Below are positions 1 through 6,525 of a stretch of 10,902 bases of DNA, one piece after another. A program made the translations under genes and the position numbers. Below the pieces are notes generated by a model that saw only the letters and a program-made list of their open reading frames with translations, did not search any database and had not been told where the DNA came from. The stretch's first letter is position 1. Each line of letters begins with the position of its first letter. This DNA comes from Dehalococcoidia bacterium (GTDB lineage: Bacteria > Chloroflexota > Dehalococcoidia > Dehalococcoidales > DAOWLH01), in NCBI GenBank assembly GCA_030643515.1, contig DAOWLH010000084.1, positions 1 through 10,902 on the forward strand. The letters run 5' to 3'.

Positions 1-466
1 ACACCTTGCATTCCAGCCCGAAGAGTGTGCAGCCGAAGGCCAATGAGCTGCCCCACTGCCCGGCGCCGGTTTCCGTGGCCAGGCGCTTAACCCCTTGTTT
101 TTTACTGTAGTATGCCTGGGCGATTGCAGTATTGGGCTTGTGGCTGCCGGGAGGGCTGGTACCCTCGTATTTGTAGTAAATCCTGGCCGGCGTATCCAGG
201 GCTTTCTCCAGGCGGTAGGCCCGGTGCAGGGTGGTTGGTCTCCACAGCCGGTAGGCGTCTCGCACTTCGTCCGGAATCTCTATCCAGCGCTCTGGGCTGA
301 ACTCCTGGTCGTTAATGGCTGCCGGGAAGAGCGGGGGAGGCAGGATAGTGGGCTCCTTGGTTCCCGGGTGTAGTTCTGGCGGTAGTGGTTCCGGCAGGTC
401 GGGGAGAATGTTATACCAGTGAGTTGGTATCTCCTTCTCACTCAGGACAAATGTGCTATTTTCCAA
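1..466 (-). CDS. trpB: Tryptophan synthase beta chain, TrpB2 type (5' part, runs off window)
   Basis: PLP enzyme that condenses indole with serine to give tryptophan; TrpB2 proteins are a distinct, often stand-alone branch of the beta chain. Seen: an open minus-strand frame of 155 codons from a TTG at 466, preceded by AAGGAGG six bases upstream, reaching the window edge without a stop. The N-terminal part has the proline-rich stretch typical of TrpB2 (LPDLPEPLPPELHPGTKEP, residues 21-39; LPPPLFP 42-48). The PLP-binding lysine is K110 in the motif GSHKPN (107-112), followed by the glycine-rich ETGAGQWGSS (132-141). Only about a third of a usual ~450-residue protein is present. No trpA is visible in the window, so whether it sits in a trp operon cannot be told. 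Family assignment is firm; the TTG start is inferred from the ribosome-binding site. An alternative role as an indole-salvaging enzyme is possible for TrpB2. Confidence 0.9.
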   Translation of the reverse strand, partial: MENSTFVLSEKEIPTHWYNILPDLPEPLPPELHPGTKEPTILPPPLFPAAINDQEFSPERWIEIPDEVRDAYRLWRPTTLHRAYRLEKALDTPARIYYKYEGTSPPGSHKPNTAIAQAYYSKKQGVKRLATETGAGQWGSSLAFGCTLFGLECKV

Positions 467-524
467 CTGGTCCTCCTTAATTGTTAATTATCTCCTGCTG
501 TATTTGCCTGTTAAGATGGCTAAG

Positions 525-551
525 ACTATAACAACAGCTGATATTTGTCAA
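525..551 (-). promoter_or_regulatory. Putative sigma70-type promoter of trpB
   Basis: On the minus strand a perfect TTGACA (551-546) is followed 15 bases later by TATAGT (530-525). The spacer is shorter than the usual 17; a 17-base spacing would give the poorer TAGTCT. Transcription would start near 518, leaving a leader of about 50 bases with the AAGGAGG site. I saw no attenuator or T-box structure in that short leader. Confidence 0.5.
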
Positions 552-585
552 TGGCATAAGCGGCAGGTAATCACGCGACGGAATA

Positions 586-594
586 TGATATACT
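586..594 (+). promoter_or_regulatory. Possible extended -10 promoter for the flavoprotein gene
   Basis: The string TGATATACT contains a TATACT -10 hexamer with an upstream TG, the extended -10 form. No good -35 hexamer lies at the right distance. A start near 601 would leave a very short leader before the ATG at 619, in which GGAG at 601-604 is a rather distant ribosome-binding site. Confidence 0.35.
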
Positions 595-618
595 GCCGGG
601 GGAGCTGAACTGGACAAG

Positions 619-1797
619 ATGAGAGATGTCCTGGTCATCGGCGGTGGGCCGATAGGCAGTTATCTGGCCTCAAGGCTGGCCGGGATTGGCTTAGATGTGC
701 TGGTGCTGGAGAAGCGGGCCGGGCTGGGGAATAAGGTCTGCTGTGCCGGTATAATAAGCCAGGAGTGTTTGGACTCCTTTGCGCTGGGCAATGGTCTGGT
801 TTTAAGGCGGGGCAATAGTGCCCGAGTTTTTCCGCCCTCAGGCAGACCTGTCGGGCTGTGGCGAGAAAAGACCCAGGCCTGTATTATAGACCGGGCCGCC
901 CTTGACCTGGTTATGGCTGACCGGGCTCGAGCCGCCGGGGCAGACTATGCCCTATCCAGCCCGGTGAAGGATATTCAACCCGGCGAAGACCGGGTGACGG
1001 CCGAAATTGAAACCGGTGGTCGCCGGCAGAACCTTGAAGCAAGGGTGGCTGTTATCGCCACCGGTTTTGATTCCAGGCTGGCTGAGAGAGCTGGTCTGGG
1101 CAAGCCCGGCGACTTTGTTATCGGTGCCCAAGCCGAGGTGGAGATTGGCGATATCCCCGAGGTTGAAGTCTATCTGGGACGGGAGACCGCCCCTGGCTTT
1201 TTTGCCTGGCTGGTGCCCACCTCTCCGTCGAGGGGGCTGGCCGGGTTGCTAGCGCGCCGCAAGCCGGGCATTTATCTGGAAAGGCTGCTCTCGTCCCTCA
1301 GGTCTCAGGGTAAGATAGGCTTAGCAGAAGCGGAGCCAGGCTATCGTGGTATTTCGCTGAGGCCGCTGGAGAGGACCTACGCCCGGAGGGTGCTTGTCGT
1401 TGGCGATGCTGCCGGGCAGGTGAAACCGACCACCGGCGGCGGTATCTACTTCGGGCTGCTCGCTGCCGAAATAGCCGTACAGAAATTAAAGCGGGCACTG
1501 GAACAGGATGACCTTTCGGCCAGCAGTTTGGCCGGCTATGAAAAAGAATGGAAAAAGAGGCTGGGGAAGGAGCTTGGTGTGGGTTACTGGGCACGAAAGC
1601 TCTATGAGCGTCTCAGTGACCGACAGCTTGACCGAATATTCGAGATAGCAGTAGACAACGGTATTATTGAGGCGCTCCTCGAGGATAAAGACCTGTCCTT
1701 TGACTGGCATGGCAAAGCGATATTGCGGGTGGTTCGCCAGAAGGCACTGGTTAGCATCCTGGGGATGATGAAAGTTCCCTTTCAGTTTGGTCGGTGA
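619..1797 (+). CDS. Geranylgeranyl-reductase-family FAD-dependent oxidoreductase
   Basis: A flavoprotein of the p-hydroxybenzoate-hydroxylase fold, in the family that saturates isoprenoid double bonds (ChlP, archaeal digeranylgeranylglycerophospholipid reductase). Seen: an N-terminal Rossmann motif GGGPIG (residues 8-13), E31 at the end of the second strand for ribose binding, the family motif KVCCAGIIS (39-47), ATGF (147-150), and the FAD-phosphate motif VLVVGDAAGQVKPTTGGG (258-275) with D263. At 392 residues it has the usual length. The C-terminal third is helical and less conserved. It starts at ATG 619 and ends six bases before the GreA-like gene, so the two are probably co-transcribed. 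The substrate is unknown: quinone side chains, carotenoid-like or polyprenyl lipids are all possible. Family confident, specific reaction not assigned. Confidence 0.85.
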   Translation: MRDVLVIGGGPIGSYLASRLAGIGLDVLVLEKRAGLGNKVCCAGIISQECLDSFALGNGLVLRRGNSARVFPPSGRPVGLWREKTQACIIDRAALDLVMADRARAAGADYALSSPVKDIQPGEDRVTAEIETGGRRQNLEARVAVIATGFDSRLAERAGLGKPGDFVIGAQAEVEIGDIPEVEVYLGRETAPGFFAWLVPTSPSRGLAGLLARRKPGIYLERLLSSLRSQGKIGLAEAEPGYRGISLRPLERTYARRVLVVGDAAGQVKPTTGGGIYFGLLAAEIAVQKLKRALEQDDLSASSLAGYEKEWKKRLGKELGVGYWARKLYERLSDRQLDRIFEIAVDNGIIEALLEDKDLSFDWHGKAILRVVRQKALVSILGMMKVPFQFGR

Positions 1798-1803
1798 GTA
1801 TTC

Positions 1804-2619
1804 GTGATTGATAGCGACAATAAGAGTGTTAAACTGGGTGAGGCAGCCGGTCGTTTCCTGGTTGGCCAGTCGCCTGGTGCGAGGGCTAGAAGTCAGCAGG
1901 CTATCAACCACTTTGTCCGCTGGTTCGGGCGGGAGCGGTCCATTGGCCAGCTTGCGGCTCATGAGGTGGCCAACTATGCGAAGCGGGCTTCTTCGCCGGA
2001 CAGCGAATACCTGGAAAAGCTTGCCATAATACGAGGTTTTCTCGCATATGCCAAAAAAGAAGGATGGACTAAGACCAGCCTGGCCACTCATCTTAAGGCC
2101 CGGAAGGGAAGGGCCAAGCTAGCAGCCGGCGCCGATAGGGCTTTACCTGAGCCAGTGTCTTTGACTCGGCAGGGGTATGACCAAATCAAGCAAGAACTGG
2201 AGTCCCTCAGGAGCAAGCGCCCGCAAACTATTGATGAAATAAGCCGGGCTGCGGCGGACAAGGACTTTCGGGAAAACGCCCCGCTGGATGCCGCCAGGGA
2301 GAAGCTGGCTCACATTGACGGCAGGATTCGGGAGCTGGAGGCAACCATGAAATCGGCGGTCCTGATTGAGGGGAAGGTAACTACTCCCACCAAGGTAGGC
2401 ATCGGCGACCGTGTTCTGCTTCGTGATGTTGCTTCCGGGGAGAAGTTGTTCTTTACCATAGTAAGTCCCAAAGAGGTTAACCCGGCGCGGGGAAAGATTT
2501 CCAATTCATCTCCACTGGGCAGAGCTGTTGTCGGCAAGGGATGTGGCGAGGTCGTAGAAGTGACTGTGCCTGTCGGCCGGCTGTGCTACCGGATTGAAGA
2601 GGTGGGCGGTGACGGGTAA
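1804..2619 (+). CDS. GreA-like transcript cleavage factor with N-terminal recombinase-type SAM-like domain
   Basis: A 271-residue two-part protein. Residues about 117-268 match GreA: a coiled coil (LTRQGYDQIKQELESLRSKR, 120-139) whose tip carries KDFRENAP (153-160), with D154 and E157 in the places of the two acidic residues that hold the catalytic magnesium in GreA (D41 and E44 of E. coli), then an FKBP-like domain from about 193 ending near CYRIEEV. Residues about 8-100 are not Gre: helices such as FVRWFGRE (37-44) and KLAIIRGFLAYAKKEGW (72-88) resemble the core-binding, SAM-like domain of tyrosine recombinases. No catalytic recombinase domain follows. Ordinary GreA is about 158 residues. 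The GTG start at 1804 lies six bases after the upstream stop; the ribosome-binding site is weak, so translation is probably coupled. Expected role: rescue of backtracked RNA polymerase, with added DNA binding. The fusion is seen; its job is inferred. Confidence 0.82.
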   Translation: MIDSDNKSVKLGEAAGRFLVGQSPGARARSQQAINHFVRWFGRERSIGQLAAHEVANYAKRASSPDSEYLEKLAIIRGFLAYAKKEGWTKTSLATHLKARKGRAKLAAGADRALPEPVSLTRQGYDQIKQELESLRSKRPQTIDEISRAAADKDFRENAPLDAAREKLAHIDGRIRELEATMKSAVLIEGKVTTPTKVGIGDRVLLRDVASGEKLFFTIVSPKEVNPARGKISNSSPLGRAVVGKGCGEVVEVTVPVGRLCYRIEEVGGDG

Positions 2620-2630
2620 GCCAGCGGCTA

Positions 2631-2657
2631 TTGACACTGGCTTGGTCTCGGTATACT
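2631..2657 (+). promoter_or_regulatory. Putative promoter of the DUF4870-type gene
   Basis: A perfect TTGACA (2631-2636) is followed 15 bases on by TATACT (2652-2657); at 17 bases the hexamer would be TACTCT. The TTGACA lies in the loop of a small inverted repeat, AAGCCAG/CTGGCTT (2618-2624 and 2637-2643), right after the GreA-like stop. Transcription would begin near 2664, giving a leader of about 28 bases before ATG 2692. Confidence 0.45.
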
Positions 2658-2691
2658 CTTTAATAAGTTTTTGCAGTTGGGGGTAAAGCAG

Positions 2692-3018
2692 ATGGAGAAG
2701 ACCTCTATCGGTCTTGATGAAAATGTTGCCGGTCTGTTGTGCTATGTTCTGGGCTGGGTGAGCGGATTAATTTTGATTTTGGTAGAGAAAGATAACGGGT
2801 TTGTCCGGTTCCACGCCATGCAGTCAATCATTGTTTTTGGCACGATAAATGTTGTCGGCATTGTCTTTGGCTGGATACCTGTAGTGGGCATTGTCGTCGG
2901 GTCTCTGGTGGGTTTGCTTGCCTTCGCCTTGTGGATAGTCTTGATGGTCAAGGCATACCAGGGGGAGATGTACAAGCTGCCCGTAGCCGGCGATTTGGCT
3001 GAGAAGTGGCTGCGCTAG
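2692..3018 (+). CDS. Small DUF4870-type integral membrane protein
   Basis: A 108-residue membrane protein of unknown function. I chose ATG 2692, preceded by a GGGGG stretch at 2679-2683, over an in-frame TTG at 2671 that has no ribosome-binding site. Seen: a short soluble start (MEKTSIGLDENVAG), a hydrophobic segment at about 12-31, the family-like motif EKDNGFVRFHAMQS (32-45), then two more hydrophobic segments at about 46-64 and 66-86, and a charged tail. The order of segments and the conserved VRFHA stretch fit DUF4870, a Tic20-like family. It carries its own promoter just upstream and is followed by the response regulator. No enzymatic motif is visible. Family reading is likely; function unknown. 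Confidence 0.75.
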   Translation: MEKTSIGLDENVAGLLCYVLGWVSGLILILVEKDNGFVRFHAMQSIIVFGTINVVGIVFGWIPVVGIVVGSLVGLLAFALWIVLMVKAYQGEMYKLPVAGDLAEKWLR

Positions 3019-3078
3019 ATGAAAACACGGCCCCACAAAATAGCGGCCAGCCTGCTTATCACTGGGCTTGAACCATGA
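3019..3078 (+). CDS. Possible 19-codon coupling ORF between the membrane protein and the response regulator
   Basis: An ATG lies directly after the TAG of the DUF4870-type gene (TAGATG, 3016-3021) and opens a 19-codon frame (MKTRPHKI, then AASLLITGLEP). Its TGA overlaps the start of the response regulator in the string ATGA (3075-3078). The peptide has a basic start and a short hydrophobic end but resembles nothing I know. It could be a translated bridge that lets ribosomes reach the next gene, which has no ribosome-binding site of its own. It may equally be chance. Confidence 0.3.
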   Translation: MKTRPHKIAASLLITGLEP

Positions 3079-3761
3079 GGGAAACAAAGATAAAAATCTG
3101 GATATTCAGCCAGCAGCCGCTCTTCCGCGCCGGCATAAGAGAGTCCTTTGCTCGTATATCTGACATGGAGATTGCCGGTGAAGCCGGTCTGACTGAAAAG
3201 TTATCGCTAACTCTGGAAGTCATGCCACCTGACGTGGCTATCGTTGATATTGATGCCTCCCCGGAAAGCGGTCTTACCCTGGCCCATCGTATCAAGCAGG
3301 TTACCCCCAGTACTGGTGTCATCGTGCTATCGTCCAGCTCCAGTGATGACCATCTCTTTCTAGCGATAAAAAGCCAGGCCTCGGCCTACCTCAGCAAAAA
3401 TATCAGCAGCCAGGAGCTGAGCGATACCATCAGGTCTATTGCCGACGGAGCACATCCGATAAATGAAAGCCTGAGCAATCGGCCCAAGATAGCGCAGCAC
3501 GTACTGCACCAGTTTCAGGAGCTGTCTCAGAAGCGAGAAGTTGAAAGCCTCATATCCCCCCTCACCTCGCGGGAGATGGAAGTTATTAACTATATGGCCC
3601 AGGGTTTTGCCAACAAGCAAATTGCCCTCAAATTGGATATCAGTGAACAGACCATCAAGAATCACGTGACCTCCATTTTAAGCAAGCTGGACGCCAATGC
3701 CCGTACCGAAGCGGTGGTAAAGGCCATAAAACAGGGCCTGATTTCCATGGAACCGGACTAG
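3075..3761 (+). CDS. NarL/LuxR-type response regulator with atypical receiver
   Basis: A 228-residue DNA-binding regulator. The receiver domain spans about residues 6-125: D58 (VDIDAS) is in the place of the phosphorylated aspartate, S86 in that of the conserved Thr/Ser, and K108 (YLSKN) in that of the conserved lysine. However the acidic pair that normally binds magnesium after the first strand is replaced by S12-Q13 (IFSQQPLF). The C-terminal domain (about 162-225) is a clear LuxR helix-turn-helix, with LTSREMEVINYMAQG, NKQIA and SEQTIKNHV. No sensor kinase is adjacent, so it is an orphan here. The ATG at 3075 is 56 bases after the membrane protein gene and has no recognisable ribosome-binding site. 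Loss of the acidic pair suggests phosphorylation-independent or altered control. Target genes unknown. Confidence 0.88.
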   Translation: MRETKIKIWIFSQQPLFRAGIRESFARISDMEIAGEAGLTEKLSLTLEVMPPDVAIVDIDASPESGLTLAHRIKQVTPSTGVIVLSSSSSDDHLFLAIKSQASAYLSKNISSQELSDTIRSIADGAHPINESLSNRPKIAQHVLHQFQELSQKREVESLISPLTSREMEVINYMAQGFANKQIALKLDISEQTIKNHVTSILSKLDANARTEAVVKAIKQGLISMEPD

Positions 3762-3812
3762 CGTCTTGGTTGCATCGTTTTAAGGTCACGTGTCCATACA
3801 AAAGAGGTGGTT

Positions 3813-3830
3813 GGCTGTAATGTTACAGCC
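3813..3830. terminator. Weak hairpin between convergent genes
   Basis: GGCTGTAA (3813-3820) and TTACAGCC (3823-3830) form a perfect inverted repeat with almost no loop. On the plus strand TCATTTCTT follows, on the minus strand the run CTCTTTTG begins about 11 bases further on. It may end the response-regulator and nrdJ transcripts in both directions, but the U-tracts are poor. Confidence 0.35.
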
Positions 3831-3845
3831 TCATTTCTTGTCATC

Positions 3846-3874
3846 GCCGGTAGGTTTAACTGCCGGCTACCGGC
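3846..3874 (-). terminator. Inverted repeat over the nrdJ stop codon
   Basis: GCCGGTAG (3846-3853) and CTACCGGC (3867-3874) are perfect reverse complements around a 13-base loop, and the nrdJ stop (3869-3867) is inside the stem. No U-run follows on the minus strand, so it is more likely a 3'-end-stabilising hairpin or part of a Rho-type end than a true intrinsic terminator. Confidence 0.3.
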
Positions 3875-5957
3875 ATGAGGCGGCTTCGGCGGCGAACCTC
3901 TGGTCTATCAGGTCCAGGCCCACTTGTCCGGTGCATAGTGGCTGTTGTCGGCGGCTGCCATCACGATAGACGGTTATCCCTTTAAGCCCTTCCTCATAAG
4001 CCATCCGGTAGACTTTGGCGACATCTTCTCGGGTGGCTGCATGCGGCAGGTTGACCGTCTTGGAGACGGCGTTGTCCGTGTGTCTCTGGAAAGCGGCCTG
4101 CATCCGGATGTGCCATCGGGTGTCTATATCGTGAGCGGTGACCAGAAGTTGCCTCATTGGCCTGGGGACATCTGCAAGATCGGACAGGCGGATACCGGAT
4201 ACCAGCTTCTTGATGAGTTCTTCAGAGTAGAACCCTTCCTGTCGGGCGATCTTCTCGAAATAGGGATTGATTTCCAACAACGGCTCGCCATCGGTTATAT
4301 GACGGACGAAGCTCAAAGCGAAGTTTGGCTCTATGCTGCAGGAGCAGCCGGCAATCATGCTCAAGGTTCCGGTGGGAGCAATGGTGGTGCACGAGGCATT
4401 CCGCAACCGGGGGCCACCGGCAACGTCATGGATGCTGCCGCTAAAGGCGGGGAAGACACCCCTCTCCTCTGCCAGCGCCGACGAGGCCTGGCACGCCTGC
4501 TCACTGATAAACTGCATCACCTCGGCAGCGACGCCGAGCGCTTCCTCCGAATCGTAGGGGATGCCCAGCTGTATCAGCATATCGGCAAATCCCATCACCC
4601 CCAGCCCTATCTTCCTCGTTTTCCTGGTCATCTCCTCTATCTCCGGCAGGGGGAACCGGTTGACATCTATGACGTTGTCCAGAAAGCGGACGGCGGTTTT
4701 AACCGTCCCGGCCATCCTGTTGTAGTCGATGGCCACGTTGCCATTCTCACGGCGCAGCATCCTGGTAAGGTTAATCGAGCCCAGGTTGCACGACTCATAG
4801 GGTAAAAGCGGCTGTTCGCCACAAGGGTTGGTGCTCTCGATGCGTCCCAGGTGGGGGGTGGGATTGACCTCATTGATGCGGTCAAGGAAGACGATGCCCG
4901 GGTCTCCCGTTTTCCATGCCATAGCCACCATCTCACCAAATACTTCCCCGGCATTAAGCTCGCCCGCCACCTCCCGGGTATGTGGGTTTAGCAGGCTGTA
5001 ATCGGCCCCGTTTTTAACCGCCTCCATAAACTCATCGTTTACCGCCACCGAGATATTGAAATTGGTCAGTGAGGTCAGGTCTTCCTTGGCCTTGATAAAC
5101 TTCATAATATCCGGATGCTCAACATTGAGGATAGCCATATTGGCCCCGCGGCGCGTCCCGCCCTGCTTGATAACATCGGTGGCCACATCAAAAGCCCGCA
5201 TAAAGGAGACCGGACCGCTGGCAACGCCACCGGTAGAGCCCACCCGGTCTTTTGCCGGCCGCAGCCGGGAGAAAGAGAAACCGGTGCCGCCGCCGCTCTT
5301 GTGGATGAGGGCGGTGTTCTTTACCGCCTCAAAGATTGACTCCATCTTGTCCTCAATGGGCAAAACAAAACAAGCAGACAGCTGTCCCAGCTCCCGCCCG
5401 GCGTTCATCAGAGTCGGTGAGTTGGGCAAAAAGTCAAGGCTGGTCATCAGCCGGTAGAACTCATCTTCACAGGCCCTGGTATCAGCTTCGGGATTGTAGA
5501 TGATTTCGGCGGAAGCAATGGCACAGGCAACGCGGCGGAACATCTCTTCTGGTGTCTCAACGATATTACCCTGCTTGTCCTTCATCAGGTATCTTCTTTC
5601 CAGAACCCGCAAAGCGTTCTGTGTAAGAGCCAGCCCGGAAGCAGCTCGAGTTTCCTGCGACATGGTCATTTCCCCCTTCTCTGTACTTTCTTCCATCTCT
5701 TCACCAGCCAGAAATTCCTTCACCAGAGTCAATACCTCAAATTCGGTGGCTGTCCTCTTATGTTTTCTGCTCTGGGATACCAGGTGCTCCATACCGGGCA
5801 GTACCTGCGGCTTTTCCAGGCGCTCAATCACCTGCTGGGTAAGCTTCTCAATCCGGTTTCTGTCAGACATACCCACAGACTCGGCAGCGGCAAAAATCAC
5901 CCGGGCTATCTGGGTGCGGTCAACCGGCCCGCTTCTTGACCTGCCAGTAACGCTCAT
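3867..5957 (-). CDS. nrdJ: Class II (adenosylcobalamin-dependent) ribonucleotide reductase
   Basis: Reduces ribonucleotides to deoxyribonucleotides, using adenosylcobalamin to make the thiyl radical, so it works with or without oxygen. Of 696 residues, the core starts near 108 (LALTQNALRVLERRYL). Key residues by alignment with the Thermotoga enzyme: C196 and C390 as the active-site redox pair, and NPCGE (377-381) with radical-bearing C379 and E381. Other core motifs are GGTRRGANM (266-274) and APTGT (527-531). Residues 12-85 look like a divergent ATP-cone domain. The C-terminus ends soon after GITVYRDGS; only C675 and C695 remain as candidates for the reductant shuttle, with no CxxC zinc ribbon. 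The ATG at 5957 has GGAGG five bases upstream and overlaps the nrdR stop as ATGA, so the two are translationally coupled. Expected control is by NrdR. No cobalamin riboswitch is seen in front of the operon. Confidence 0.95.
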   Translation of the reverse strand: MSVTGRSRSGPVDRTQIARVIFAAAESVGMSDRNRIEKLTQQVIERLEKPQVLPGMEHLVSQSRKHKRTATEFEVLTLVKEFLAGEEMEESTEKGEMTMSQETRAASGLALTQNALRVLERRYLMKDKQGNIVETPEEMFRRVACAIASAEIIYNPEADTRACEDEFYRLMTSLDFLPNSPTLMNAGRELGQLSACFVLPIEDKMESIFEAVKNTALIHKSGGGTGFSFSRLRPAKDRVGSTGGVASGPVSFMRAFDVATDVIKQGGTRRGANMAILNVEHPDIMKFIKAKEDLTSLTNFNISVAVNDEFMEAVKNGADYSLLNPHTREVAGELNAGEVFGEMVAMAWKTGDPGIVFLDRINEVNPTPHLGRIESTNPCGEQPLLPYESCNLGSINLTRMLRRENGNVAIDYNRMAGTVKTAVRFLDNVIDVNRFPLPEIEEMTRKTRKIGLGVMGFADMLIQLGIPYDSEEALGVAAEVMQFISEQACQASSALAEERGVFPAFSGSIHDVAGGPRLRNASCTTIAPTGTLSMIAGCSCSIEPNFALSFVRHITDGEPLLEINPYFEKIARQEGFYSEELIKKLVSGIRLSDLADVPRPMRQLLVTAHDIDTRWHIRMQAAFQRHTDNAVSKTVNLPHAATREDVAKVYRMAYEEGLKGITVYRDGSRRQQPLCTGQVGLDLIDQRFAAEAASCR

Positions 5958-6490
5958 CTCTGCCTCCGGCGGCGACCCCCGGCCACTACCCCCGACCGCT
6001 CCTCAGGCAAAAGCGACAGCTGACCATCGGAGTAAGAAGATGTGCCAGCACTGACCAGAGTATCCACCTCCTGCTTTAAGTCCGTTATGTCAGCAAAATC
6101 ACGGTAGACGCTGGCAAAGCGAATATAGGCAATGTTATCCAGCTCTTTCAATTTATTCATCACCATATCTCCGAGGGCAGTGCTAGCCACCTCCGCCTTG
6201 CCCATTTGATAGAGCTCGGCTTCGATGTCATCGGCCAGCCTATCAACAGCGCCAGCCGGCAGTGGTCTCTTTTCACAGGCCTTGCGGATACCGGTAAGCA
6301 GTTTTTCCTTGTTGAACTCCTCCCGCCGACGGTCTTTCTTGATGACAAAAAGGCTGGCAGGCATTACTCGCTCATAGGTAGTAAAACGTGAGCTACACCC
6401 CAGGCACTGGCGCCGCCTGCGGACTCCATTGTTGACATCCCGGGAATCCACCACTCTAGAATTATCACTGCCACAATAGGGGCACCGCAT
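5954..6490 (-). CDS. nrdR: Transcriptional repressor NrdR
   Basis: Nucleotide-sensing repressor of ribonucleotide reductase genes. Seen: an N-terminal zinc ribbon with C3, C6, C29 and C32 (MRCPYCGS and QCLGC), the basic stretch GVRRRRQ (22-28) that helps DNA binding, and an ATP-cone domain at about 49-134 (VIKKDRRREEFNKEKL start). At 178 residues it is longer than the usual ~150 because of a tail from about 145 that ends in GGRRRRQR. That tail's codons contain the ribosome-binding site of nrdJ, which may partly explain it. Start ATG 6490 has GAGG seven bases upstream. Two NrdR boxes cover its promoter, so it should repress its own operon when dATP is plentiful. Confidence 0.97.
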   Translation of the reverse strand: MRCPYCGSDNSRVVDSRDVNNGVRRRRQCLGCSSRFTTYERVMPASLFVIKKDRRREEFNKEKLLTGIRKACEKRPLPAGAVDRLADDIEAELYQMGKAEVASTALGDMVMNKLKELDNIAYIRFASVYRDFADITDLKQEVDTLVSAGTSSYSDGQLSLLPEERSGVVAGGRRRRQR

Positions 6491-6499
6491 GACAAAACC

Positions 6500-6515
6500 T
6501 CGCTATATATAGTAC
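6500..6515 (-). promoter_or_regulatory. NrdR box 1 (gene-proximal)
   Basis: Sixteen bases around CTATATATAGT fit the NrdR box consensus acaCwAtATaTwGtgt in the central positions; the outer bases are less good. It lies 10 bases before the nrdR start codon. Its start is 32 bp from that of box 2, close to three helical turns, as NrdR needs for paired binding. Confidence 0.85.
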
Positions 6516-6525
6516 AATGCTGAAT

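Noticed and set aside
95..373. Plus-strand open frame near the window start
   Set aside because: Antisense to the TrpB2 coding sequence, which carries the PLP lysine motif and a proper start with AAGGAGG.
1486..2091. Minus-strand open frame of 201 codons spanning the flavoprotein and GreA-like genes
   Set aside because: It runs antisense across two convincing genes and their junction and shows no recognisable motif.
2618..2643. Inverted repeat AAGCCAG/CTGGCTT after the GreA-like gene as a terminator
   Set aside because: Only seven base pairs with a 12-base loop, no U-run after it, and its loop holds the TTGACA of the next promoter.
3762..3866. Frameshifted continuation of nrdJ or a small gene in the convergent gap
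   Set aside because: No cysteine-rich stretch continues the nrdJ C-terminus in any frame, and the 105 bases hold only short hairpins.
3945..4805. Long plus-strand open frame of 286 codons
   Set aside because: It lies wholly antisense to the well-supported nrdJ coding sequence, has no family resemblance and no ribosome-binding site; it is a shadow of GC-rich codon use.
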